A stretch of DNA of 64,000 nucleotides from NCBI GenBank assembly GCA_050084515.1, contig CM114273.1, positions 23,994,001 through 24,058,000 of the forward strand, read 5' to 3'. The notes below the pieces were generated by a model, which had not been told where the DNA came from, did no database searches, and saw only the letters and a list, made by a program, of their open reading frames with translations. How positions within the stretch are numbered: position 1 is the first letter of the stretch; every line of letters starts with the position of its first letter. Made by a program: the position numbers and the translations under genes. Source of the DNA: Blasia pusilla. Lineage: Eukaryota > Marchantiophyta > Marchantiopsida > Blasiales. Positions 46,967-58,607 of this stretch are shown here, in pieces.

Positions 46967-49639
46967 AAAATCCTAAAAGACGTGACATCTTCCACAAATC
47001 AACTGATTAATCAAGCTTGTTTCCACAATGAAGAGTCGAGCCGCACTTGCCTCGAGAGTATACACTCTTTTGAGATACTTGTGTTGTAGCCTTCAATTCT
47101 TCAAAACGTGAAATGCGCAACCTCGGACCTTTCTAAGCGCTGCAATTGCACCGGCCACAAAGCTATTCAATAACATCCACGACAGCTACTTTGACGCCGT
47201 CAAAGCCAACCCTCCTAGCCTAAGATGTATCCCTTTCAAACTTCATCACCTCACTTCTGAAAAATAAACAAGGGTAGCGGAATTAAGAGCGAGAGTACGT
47301 GAGAGTAGACAATCGAGAGTACATGAGAGTAGGGTTTCGCGCGTAAGTATGTTTCGCGCATAGGGTTTGTTGGGGGGTCACGATAAGCTTCTTCTTTGAA
47401 ACTTGCACATATTTGACTCTTGCGTATTTTTACAGGGGTACCGGCCACTTGGATCTTCTCTTCTTTCTAGTTATATCTTTCAGTTTTGGATTATGACTAT
47501 AACTAGTACTTTTACTTCCACTTAATGTATATACTTATTAATTAAATATTAACCGATTTATCATTATTCTTAGTTTTTACACGTCATGTACTTCGTTAGT
47601 CTATTAGTTATAAAAATTAACTACATTTAGTTAAGAGGACTAGATCTAGTTAACTTCATTTCCTCGTCATAAAATGTAATATAAAATCATGTAATTTATA
47701 ATAATTTTTTATTCCTAATAACAAATTTTAAATTACACGTCATACTTAGTGACTATGTTTAGTGACATACTAAGACTATATGATTACATGTTTGTAATCT
47801 TAGGATTTCTAGTTGTAAAACTAGTGCCATAGGACCTAGTTGTAAATATTCTAGTTCTAAAATCACCTATTTCCTTCTAGTGTCTCTAAAAGCTCAACAT
47901 CTGGTGCCTTTACATCATCATATTGCTTCTGCGATGAAACGACTATGGAGATACTCTTTCCCTTTCCTTGGATCGATTTCTTTGTTGTTATTCTAGTTGC
48001 CATGGTTTGCTTTACTGTAGTTGACTTGTTCTTAGTTGCCTTGTTTGCATAGATGTGATGTGAGTAGACTTGGGGCCACCTCAGACCAGATTTTCCTTGT
48101 AGAGATGTGATGGGATTCACAGTCAACCTAGGAGCCGCCTTGTGGAGACTATATTAGAGATTGAGTCAACAAAGGAGACCTTCGAGTGAAGGGAGAGAGT
48201 CGATCCAAATGCAACCCGAGAGCTGATGGAGGTTGTTGGGAGGTCAAAGTTGTTGCTATAGCTTAGAACTCAGTAAATGTCCTAGTAAATCTTGAGATAC
48301 ACACTACATATTAGTTGGAAAATAGAACTCTACTCTATTGGCATTCGTTGTATTACTATAGCTTATATGGCACAATTACGTAGAACTCGGATACAACATA
48401 CAATACCAAAGAGCATCTATATTTGTAAGCTTATGAAAGCTAAATAAAGCTCAAAAATTACACGTCACTGGTTGATGTTGTAGAGAATGTGAAAGTGAAG
48501 TGAATGCTTGGAGATGTCTCAACTTTGCACTCAATTCCTTTTGCAATGAATTGCATGCAAAAAATACTATGCAACCCTCAAAGTTGGAAAACCCTAGAGA
48601 CCGCCAACCCCTAGTAACCCTCCCTAAACTAAGACGTTCATCAACAAACCTTATAAAGAGATTGTTCATCAATGAGCTTCCTTTAAAAGATCACTCATCA
48701 ACAGATCTCCTTTAAAAGAACATAACGGTTTTCACAATAAAAATTTGAAATTCGTGATCACCATCATAATGGAATGTGGCTTAGGACTCAAAACCCTAAC
48801 CCATGGCAGGAGGAAAAAACAACCCAAATTACTTCTAAATTGACGCGTGGTAGAACTCAAGTGTCAAAAGGTTCAGTGATCCGCGGGAAAAGGCACTATC
48901 CCAAAATAGTATAGATTTGGCTCATATTCCACTAAGTCCCATAAATCTTGGGTTATCATCCACTAAATAAAGTTTCCACTTGACTTCACCCTCAACTCAC
49001 TTTCTCCTTGTCCTATGCACTAACATGAAATGTTTTTTTCTCTATGTCTCAAGTGAGAATTTTACCAAAACATTTGAAATCGCTCCTTCCTTTACAAGTT
49101 GGCTATAGTAGCCCATGGAAACAACCACAACTTCACGCTCAGATATCCAAATTGCTCGCCATTTCTTTGAAAACATGCACAAATTCTTGACCTATGACTT
49201 TTTTTAATTGGTTTCCTCATTCAACCTTCCATAAGAAACTGGAAGAGACTATCGTGCAGCCTGTGGCTTCCTCTCTTGCGAAAATTTGGCAGCGCTTCCG
49301 CGCTAATTTCTCCCACAGAAAATGATTGAAACCTAGAAAGCACAACCCACACAACTACACAGTGCTTCCAAATGCACCAGCATGAAGCAACACGCCCCCA
49401 TACTCAATTAAAAAAAAAATTGGGCAACGCTTCCAAGTGCCATTATCTCGTACAAAAATCTGCATAACAAAACACATAACCGAGCGGCTCTTGCTCTTGT
49501 GAGCACTCCCATGAGCCATCAAGCATGAAACACGGTCCCCAACCTGCCCAAAAAGCGAGAAAATAGTGAACTTCCGCCTTGTAGAGCTCTTAATCTCTTA
49601 GCCCTAAAAACCCTAAACCATGATCTCTCAACAATTGCA
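46967..49639. other. No gene recognised
   Basis: AT-rich sequence with short frames on both strands. No domain motifs, RNA genes or clear repeats. A short CT run lies at its right border (about 49640-49664). Confidence 0.45.
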
Positions 49640-50080
49640 CCTCTCTCTCTCTCTCTCTCTCTCAACCAAACCCATTCTCTTAATGAGAGGCTTGGCTTAC
49701 TCAAGAAGGCAAGGAGGATCATAGCTCCGCCGCCTCAAGCCAAAAGGTTCAATAAATAGAGAATGAGCTCCAAAGCTCTCTCTCCTTGGGTATATCCCCT
49801 TCCCTCTCTCAAGCTCTCTCCATGGTAACTTATGCTCGTAAGTCATCTCCTTGGCTATTGACCTAGTATAGGGGATCAAAGAAAACTTCCCAAAATGGAA
49901 AGTAAACTTTATGTATATTGATAACTTGCCATAAATAATATTTTTCTATATATAGCCCCAAATGAGCCGAAACGAAGGGGAAACCTGCTCTCTCAAGTTA
50001 CTCGTGGCCTCAATAGGCCATCCTTGATTGCTTGAGGCTATCCTCCAATAGCCTCAAAGGCGTTGTCTTATCAATGAGGC
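49640..50080 (-). repeat. A-type terminal repeat fragment of the A/C family, minus orientation
   Basis: The reverse complement shows TTTCGGCTCATTTGGGGCTA and a TTGAACCTTTTGGCTTGAGG phrase matching A2 of element C. It is diverged and has no recognisable element next to it, so it is probably a remnant of a solo repeat. Confidence 0.75.
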
Positions 50081-51302
50081 AGATATTGATGCAAGAGGAA
50101 CTCTTTAAGAAGTTCTCCTTCTTAGTACAGAATTACGATATGCACTCTCTATTCTCTCACGATAGGAATCACAAATGGTAGTGTCGAGTAAATCACTTCT
50201 TCATAATATCTAACCCCAAAATTCCTAACTATGAATTTTTGTAAACTACTTTACGTTTGTACACAAGAAAATTTATGGCATAACTAGGATTAAATCCTAC
50301 TCAATCAAACCTATTTACATTCATAGATCGCTAAATAAGGAGATATAAAGTACAGTCCAAAGTCCTTCCGTACGTGACAATATGAAGTATCGTCGGAGTT
50401 GGTGATTGCATATCTTGGTTCATGAATGCTTCTCCGGAGTGATAGACTAGATAACGAGTAAACCATTTCCTATCTACGAAGAGAATCTTCACGTGGCATA
50501 GGTTAAGAAAAGGGAAATAGGGTATGACTCGCGCTCCATCCATATCCATGATTCACTAATATCCTTTATTCTCCTCAAGAATGGGTTATGGTAGAGTTTC
50601 TCTCCCAAGAGGGATAATCCACTCTTATTGGAAAAGTAACTGCCCCAAATCCATCCACTATCCCTAGATTGACAAGAACTTGCCTAAGATGACAAATCTC
50701 TCCAAATAATCATCTCCACACATATCAAACTCTAGAAAAATTTCGAAGAATAGACATGGTCAAGTCACCTTCTCAAGAGGAGTAATCCACTCTTATTGGA
50801 AGAGCAAGCAAGCCCAATGCCATCCACTCAAGAATGACAAGAGAAACTCGAGAAATGAAGTAGAAGATGATGAACCCTTGAAAGTCCCTCTTGTTTATAT
50901 ACTCACAAGAGATCCACAATAGTACAAAATAAGGCTAATATTATCTTTTGTCACATGATTTCCTCCCAAGGCTTAGTCACTTCAATTTTGATATAAGTAG
51001 ATTACATGTTATCTCTTCTAAAATATCCTTATAAACTAACTTCATATCTTCCAAACTACCCTAGTCACCAACCAAGACTACTTTAACTTTATTTTAATTA
51101 ATACACCCACCCACTTCTTTACTTTTATCTCCCATGTCCCATTTATTATCTTTTTCCCTCAAGTTAGGCCCGTATAAATGAGGCATCATAAAAAGGTTTA
51201 AACATGAAAATTTTATTTTTCTAAATAATTTACTTAATATTTATAAAATTCTCTCTAACATTAATAAGACAAGAGTTTATATAGTGGATCATTTTACTAT
51301 AT
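50081..51302. other. No gene; one dispersed repeat
   Basis: AT-rich. A segment at about 50358-50440 (AGTCCTTCCGTACGTGAC at its start) resembles 63545-63627. Two similar phrases, AGAGG[GA][AG]TAATCCACTCTTATTGG, occur near 50605 and 50780. Confidence 0.45.
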
Positions 51303-51720
51303 GACAGCGTTCGACTATAAACTTGTCGATCCATCCTAAAAGACTTGACAGTTATTGTATGTATATACATTGTTACACAATATATATCATAGTCATGGAA
51401 TACACATACAAGATACCATACTAACTCATGACATCTAAACATCGAGACGATTAAGTATAGTACCAAAATATCTCCAATATTTATAAGGGCTCAAGGATGA
51501 TTTCCCAAATTGGAAAGTCAACTTTACTCATAACGGTAACTTACTTGAATAGTAAGTCTCTCTATAATATAGCTCCAAATGAGTCGAAACAAAGGGAAAA
51601 CCTGTTCTATCACGTTACCCAGAGCCTTTGCAAATCATCTTTGATTTCTTGAGGTTGTCCTCCAATATCCTCGACGGCACTCGATTATAAAATTATCAAT
51701 CCATCCTAAACGACGTGACA
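51303..51720 (-). mobile_element. Relic of an A/C-family element reduced to A1-B1-A2
   Basis: On the minus strand, A1 begins TGTCACGTCGTTTAGGATGG at 51720 and runs to about 51491. It jumps directly to a B repeat (TTGGAGATATTTTGGTACTA, 51479 to about 51353), followed by a second A start (TGTCAAGTCTTTTAGGATGG at 51350) that fades near 51303. Everything between A1 and B1 is deleted. The order agrees with the split-repeat plan. Confidence 0.75.
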
Positions 51721-53320
51721 TAGGAGTTAATGGAATGTATGCATCACTTATACGTTGCACACAATCCATTGTGCAAGGGGAGTCGAAGTTGATGTCTAAC
51801 CTTACATAATCCTACGATCCTCAAAAATACAAAGTACTGAGGTTTTTAATGTGGTTACTATTGATGTATGTGGTTTGCTAGAACACCTACCTACTAAATA
51901 GAGATCAAAACCACTTTTGAGTGACAACATGCACTTCCTAACATTAGGGGTTGGCAATAGGGATAGGAAAGAAAGATCAATCTTTGTGAGTCTAAATTAT
52001 TCGCAATGAAGGTTTGCCTCTAGCGACATTAGTAGAGGCGGAAAATGATAGCTACAATAAAAAAAGTCAATGCACGGAACTTGCTATAATGTGGCCGAAG
52101 ATTAAAACATCATCATCCATTGCACATAATGGCTCTCTGCCCTATAGTTTCATCAAGAGTTTGATACTACACCTTGTCGAATATGGCCTACCTCACACAA
52201 AAATGTGCAAATGGAGGTAGAGTATCTATGATGAGCATCTAACCAAAATTTTCCATTGGTGATGATCGAGCTCATGCTAGCGATAATTTCATATCATAAA
52301 ATCAATTGATCCCCCCAAATGATAGGGTTACACAATCGAGTACATAATGTGAACCTCCACTATTGTTATGACGGCTAGGAAATGGTATTTTCATTTCATG
52401 TGACTTGTTACGTTTTACCTTTGCGCAATATTCCTGAGAGAATGTTATCGATAACAATAGTGGAGGTTCACATTGTGTACTCGATTGTGTAGCGTGCACA
52501 ACATCCCTACCCAAAGCTCTCCTACTTTGCACTATCCGATAAGGATACCATTTGGTAGCCCTTGTAGCCCCTTACGATTGAAAATGAAAAAATTACTTCC
52601 TCTCTAATATAATGTGCAAATTGCACCGGTGAGCCTATGAAGGGCATTCCTACTGTGCAATAAAGAGATCTTTACATTCTCGTTATTACGCCAACCCAAG
52701 AGTTCATATTCCAAGCTCCTATGGTTCAGTCACCATATGAAGGAATGTGCCACGACCAAAGATATGATAAAAAAAGGTAAGAAACTCAAAGGAAGCCACC
52801 CAAATATGTCTCCTTTGGGAATAGTTTGCGCGGTCGCAACTCCTACATCGCTGAATGCCACATCCTAGCCCTGCCTCCGAGTAGTCCCAAGGGTAAGGTC
52901 CCTGCTTGAGAGTTGCTAATGGTGACATATCCAATTATCCGCCACACGGATACTCTACCCTACTTTTGCACTCAGGCGAGACATGTCATCAAGAACCAAA
53001 CCCAAATTTAGTTACTACTAGTGTATAGCCAGTGCCATTCATGGGAGTGAAGGACCCTAAACCATACCTTACAAATTTTTAATTTTTTTTTCTTGATGCC
53101 TATAGTATGGGAAACATTTTCTTGCTGCCCAATTGCCACATGTCAAACAGACATGTGTCTGCAAATCAAAAAAGCATTCTCCAATAATACTATAGATCTA
53201 GATTGAACGAAAAGCAAAAAGCAATTTCTGATTGAAGACAAAATCTATAATATTATGAGTGAGTGTCTTCTTGATTTGCAAACACCTATACGTTTGACGA
53301 GTGACAATTGAACCGCAAGA
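51721..53320. other. No gene; contains a long inverted repeat
   Basis: AT-rich sequence without convincing frames. The only structure seen is the inverted repeat at 52330-52490, listed separately. Confidence 0.45.
52330..52490. repeat. 40-bp inverted repeat with 81-base spacer
   Basis: Arms 52330-52369 and 52451-52490 are reverse complements with one mismatch. The left arm begins ACACAATCGAGTACATAATG. The RNA would form a long hairpin. It could be a small foldback transposon, a hairpin small-RNA locus or a chance inverted duplication. Confidence 0.85.
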
Positions 53321-54322
53321 AAATGTTTCATATATTTAAAAAAAAATAGAATTTGTGGACGCACAAATAAATGAAATGCTTCGATCTCTTATGGAAAAGA
53401 AAAGAAAAGAAATAAAAGGGAGAGGAGGAGGGAACGCTAAGAGCTCGTGAGTTAGAGGGAGTGGAGGGGAGGGAGAGGAACTGGAGGGCCGACAAATCTG
53501 GTGGACTGGTTTCCGCGCTATCCTGAAGAGAGGTGGCGATATGGGGCGTGGGTAGGCCCCCAGAGTTGGAGCCTATTCCGCGGCACTTGTGTCCATTCCC
53601 TCCCTCCCTGTTCTCTCGTTCAAAAGCTTCCGGGCTCCGTTTCATGGATGCCTCCGGAACTCGAGCTTTTGCGTGGGGCTCGGGGGTCTTGGGTTGTGTT
53701 TCGATCGGATTTCGCTAGGGCGAGCGGTGATTGTTGCGGTGTTTGGGGAATTGGAGGGTGGGGAATTGGAAGGCAGGGGGAGCGGTGGATTGCAATTGAT
53801 GCGGAGGGCGGAGGAGGATCGGGAGGAGTTTTGTGGAAGGCGGGGAGTGGTAGGTGCACGGAGGAATCGGATGACCTAATTTTTTTAATTTTTTTCCCCC
53901 AGGGTGTGCAACGTATCAAGGAGGGAGGAGAGAGGTGTGGCATGCGTCTGTGCGGATGCGGTATTTGTTTGTTTTTTCGCGGAGGTGGGGGTGAATGAGG
54001 AGGTGGTGCTGGTTGTTTCTTGATATGCGTCCGCGTGCTGACAGTTTAGAGTGTGAACGTTACGAGTGGCGCGATTTTGAGGAATTGGAGGATTTTGTCC
54101 CGGTGGTGGTGAGGGTGGGGAATAGTAGGCAGAGTTTTGGGACGTTGCAGGCGAGCAACGGATTCCTCCGCTTGCTGTTGTGGAAATTATGAGACCGCAG
54201 AGTTCTTAGGGCTTCGTCCAATGGTTTCTGTTTCATCGGCCTCGCGGTGTGACAGGAGGTCTATATGCGAATCAGCTGCTGAAGTGGACGGATTACGAGC
54301 TTCCTTTGCAGACTGAGGAAGT
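53321..54322 (+). promoter_or_regulatory. Probable promoter and 5' untranslated region of the ZFWD gene
   Basis: Composition changes from AT-rich to GC-richer after about 53440, as is common at plant 5' ends. Purine-rich GAGGGAGTGGAGGGGAGGGA lies near 53454. Open frames here (for example 53501-53998) have no recognised domain and overlap on both strands, so I treat the stretch as untranslated. A poly-T/C run with CCCCCAG near 53880-53902 could be a splice acceptor of a leader intron. Confidence 0.45.
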
Positions 54323-57300
54323 ATGGCTGGAATGGAGGTGGACGATGGACCGGCAAAATCCGGGAGCAAGCGGAATTTTTCTCGTTCCGGAATCACGGGG
54401 CGACGGGTGGGACAGCAAGTGTGTCGATACTGGCAAGACGGTCGATGTACGAGAGGGGACCAGTGCCAGTGGTACCACCCGGATGGCGCAGGGACCACGG
54501 GACGATCGCACGCTAGTAATGGCGGCCTTGCGACTAATAGATCCAGTAACGTGATCGACGATCGTAGTGGTTTTTCAGATGCTGCGTCGGGAGGATTTAC
54601 TAGTGGAAGTGCGGCCCGGCGTAACCTCCCGTCTGCCAGATGGGGCCGGCCTCGAGGAAGTAATAATAAGTCTGGGAGAGGAGGCCTGGAGGGTAACCGG
54701 AGGCCTCGTGATAAAGTTTGCAGCTTTTGGTTGAAAGGAAATTGTCAAAGGGGGGACGAGTGCAATTTTCTCCACGCCCATACGGCAAGCCCGGATATTA
54801 ATTTGATCAAACATCTTGACGGCCATGAAAAGGTACCATCTTGGGACTCTCTCCAACGCTTCACAACCCCTAAGGGTTTTCATCCAATGTGTACTTGAGC
54901 CACGGAATAATAGAATGGGTGCCGTGTATGTCCCTGTACGTCGCCTTCTCATTGTGGTTGCGGTAGCTACGTCAGCTCACGATGCAACTGTTAGCTGAGA
55001 TTACCCTTAAAAATTTGAATCGTAGGGTTCAACATTTGTAGGTGACATTTCATTTTATCTGTCTCAGTAGAATGTGGTGGGAGGCCGATGTGAGTTATTT
55101 GCAAACGGTGAGGGCTTTACGTAGGGGTTCGGTTTGAAGGCAGGAAACTCTTGGGGATATGTGCCAGGTGGATGGTCCGTCGTTCTGGGCACTTTTTCGT
55201 TTTTTTCATGTCACGTCCAGTCATTTGGAATTCGGAATTGATGAACGTATAAAGATTTCTTGAGTGGGAGTGGTGCAGGCTGTGCGAGCAATCGAGTTGC
55301 CTCTTGGTTCTTCTCACTTGTACAGTGGTGGTCAGGATGAAACTGTTAGAGTTTGGGATTGTAACACGGGAGAGGTAAGCCACATGACAGTAGTACACTT
55401 GCCTTTTCATAACCCAGAGTTGATTTTTGAATAGATGCACTCAGGCTGGCTGTACTTCTAACATTGGTTGCTTTCTACACTTTACCACTTCAAAATCCTT
55501 AAGGTGGTCGTTATGCCAGTACTTGTGAGGATTACTTTCTTACAAACATTCTTGGACTTACCTTTCCACGAAAAATTACAAGAGTGAGTGGAATGTTGTG
55601 CAGTTCAAATTAGCTTCTATAGTTGGCTGAACTTGCTGTCTCCGATCTATCTCTAATTTAAGGGAAGTACTCACTTTAGTAACCCCTGTTGATTTCAGTG
55701 CACAAATGTTTTCCCCATGGGGGGTGATGTGGGGGCCCTGCTCAGTGCAGCCACGTGGCTTTTTGTCGGCTTGCCAAATGAAGTGAAGGTCTGTATAATT
55801 GTAATCTCCCTACCGATCTACTTCATCGATTGTGCTCTTGCACCAGGTCTCCAAGGTGAAAGTGTTAACAAAACTGTACGTTTGTAGATATGGGACATGC
55901 AAACAAGAGCTCATCAGAGCTTGACTGGTCCTCAAGGGCAGGTCCATGCCTTAGCCGTCAGTGCAGATATGCTTTTTGCTGGGACCCATGTAAGTTTACT
56001 CACAGTCTCGCTGTTTCAACTGGTATCTTTACCGTGTTCCTTTTGGTGCCTGTTGCCCATAGTACATTCTTACTTCTCATTCTATTGTAGGCGTACTTTT
56101 TCTTGTTCCTTTCCTCAATTGATTTGGTTTCACTTATCTCCTCGTGCAGGATGGGAATGTGTTGGCTTGGAAATTCAGCACAGTCACCAATGCTTTTGAG
56201 CCAGCCGCTTCATTACTTGGGCACACTGGTCCTGTGATCACTCTAATGATCCATGGGAACCAGCTTTTCTCAGGTTCAGTGGACAAATCTATCAAGGTGA
56301 GTATGAAGGGGGATGAGATCGGACAATCATTTGTGAGTCGAAGGACCCGGTTGATTTAAAGGACTCTGATTTAGAGGCATGTCCTCCTTGGGCCACCTTC
56401 TATTTTACATCTTAGAGCATCACCCAGGACACATTTTATCTTTGATAAATATATGTAGATGCTAGAGACTTGCTGTGTAGGGAGGTGTTATCATTGGATA
56501 CATACATATAGATACTCTGTTTTCGTAAGTGTTAGAGCCAGCTCCTTTGGGGACGTGACTGTCCCCAGATTCCAACTTAGGATAACTGTCTATCACGTCT
56601 CATACATTAACCTACACAATAATGGTGTCAGACTTCCCATAATCGTCAATGTGCTGTTTATGTCTCCAAAATTGAAGTGGTCGTCAGAGCAATAAGGTTA
56701 TTTTTGTCAAGATAATCAAAATTCCAAAACCTTCAGGTTTTTTGTTGACCAGGGCCATTTAGGCAGCATATCACCATACTTAAGGACTGTACATCCTAAT
56801 ATGGTAAAGAAACAAGGATCGATAGGATTCAATGTAATGGGAACGGAAGAGTAGCTAAAGTGTCTTGTAATAAAGGTGATCAGAGTAAGATGTTTGCTGA
56901 TGGAATACAATTTTACTCCTTATAGGCTATCCATAAATGATAATTGTACCCAAGGAAATGTAGAGCCAACGATGAGTCTACATTTTCTGCATACCAGACG
57001 ACACATCGTGTGGGCATTGTGATTGTATCTAAGGAGTATGTCTACTTTACCATAAGTACTGGTAGAGTATGGAATTGCATGATTCTTAGTTTTATTTGGT
57101 CTGTGGATCGCGGGAAGCCAATGTATGGACTGCATGGCCTTGAATCTGTAGAAATTTGTATTTGTTTCAGTACGTTGATGGCAGAGGGTGCCGGTCTGTT
57201 TGTACATGATGTGTACTATGGACTCCCAAACCTGCTGGTTTACCTCCTCTGTGAGTCAATTCTAGATTGAACTTCACTTTGCATGGTAGCAGTATAGATT

Positions 57301-58607
57301 GGTGTATGTATTTATCTCCTGTGTATGTGGTTTCTGAGCCTGTGACAGGTCTGGGATCTAGCAACTGGACAATGTGTACAAACACTTCAAGGACACACCA
57401 ACGTTGTCATGCGCTTACTTGTTTGGGACAAGTTTTTATTGTCTTGTTCACTGGATGGCACTGTTAGGGTGGGTTTCTTGAAAACAATCATGAAATCTCA
57501 TTTGGTAGTCTTCTTCCTGATTGTTTTGCATCATATTTATCGGCCATCATTTTAGGCCTTGTACGGTGTTACCTTGGTCTAAATATGTATCTGCTTGGAT
57601 CGGCAGGTGTGGGCTCCCAGCCCAGAGGGGCTCTTTGAAGCCAGATTCACACACCCAGAAGAGAATGATGGACAGGTGAATTCAAGAAATGTATGCCATC
57701 ACAGAACTACACTTCTTGACTGTTTACCTTGAGCTTTTGTGTTCTTGATTGTGTTTTGGTGTGGTCAATTTTCATTTAGTGTTGATAGGTTTGTCTATTT
57801 TGTACTTGAATGCCCTGGTCTTTTATTTCATGAATTTCTGGATGCAAATGTATTATTATGATTTTTAGCAACAAAACTTTATTTCTAACTTCTTCTAAAT
57901 GGGCTTGTTGCAGGGTGAATTGGCAGGTGCTCTAAGTATGTGTGGGACAATGGATTCCTCTGGGAAGTCAGTTTTGATCTGTTCATACAATGACAATACT
58001 GTCCACTTCTATGATCTTCCGTCGTACGTAAAATCTATGTTTTGCTCTGTGGACGTGATGGATTTATGCATACATTAACGACTTGAGTCAGAATTCTCGG
58101 TCATTAGATCGACCCTTCATTCCACTCTTCATCTTCAATTTGACTATTCAGGCTTAACTACCAACTAGTCTCTCAAAAAACTTATAGAATTTTAGCTTGT
58201 TGAACCACTCATAGGTGGATGGTGAAGCATGTTCTTGACTTGTTATCGACAGAAGTATGCTACACTATCCACATTGGAAAGGGAAAACTTCCTGGTGCAT
58301 TGTGATGACTAATTTGTTGCTTAACAGTAACAGTGATCTGTAAGAAGCTTGAAGGACATCTCTAGCTGTGTAATGATACAGCTGAACCAAACACGTTTAT
58401 GTCACTTTCAAGTGTGTAATTTCTTTTGGGTTTAGAGTAGTACTCATCACAAGGGTATTTGAAATGTGCAGGTTTGTGGAAAGAGGAACAATACAGACCC
58501 GGGAGGAAGTTCGAGCCATGCAAGTAGGGCCTGGAGGGCTTGTTTTTTCTGGGGAGGGTCATGGAGCAGTGAAGGTGTGGCGTTTTGCGGAAGTGGCAGT
58601 TGTTTGA
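54323..58607 (+). CDS. ZFWD: CCCH zinc finger and WD40 repeat protein (ZFWD type), 9 exons
   Basis: Exons: 54323-54832, 55279-55374, 55699-55788, 55888-55989, 56150-56296, 57349-57468, 57607-57675, 57914-58023 and 58472-58607. All are GT-AG with agreeing phases, giving 459 residues. The start MAGMEVDDGPAKSGSKRNFS is chosen because it is followed by the first zinc finger. CCCH fingers (both CX7CX5CX3H) are VCRYWQDGRCTRGDQCQWYH (about 33-52) and VCSFWLKGNCQRGDECNFLH (about 131-150). The WD40 region begins at LDGHEK and contains LYSGGQDETVRVWDC, LFAGTHDGNVLAWKF, LFSGSVDKSIKVWDL, LSCSLDGTVRVW and YNDNTVHFYDLPS. It ends with LVFSGEGHGAVKVWRF. The plant ZFWD family has this architecture. RNA binding by the fingers and scaffold function of the propeller are inferred from the domains. 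The gene appears intact. Confidence 0.93.

Noticed and set aside
53501-53998. 165-residue frame upstream of the ZFWD gene
   Set aside because: Low-complexity Gly/Arg/Glu-rich reading of a purine-rich leader; frames exist on both strands and no domain is visible.
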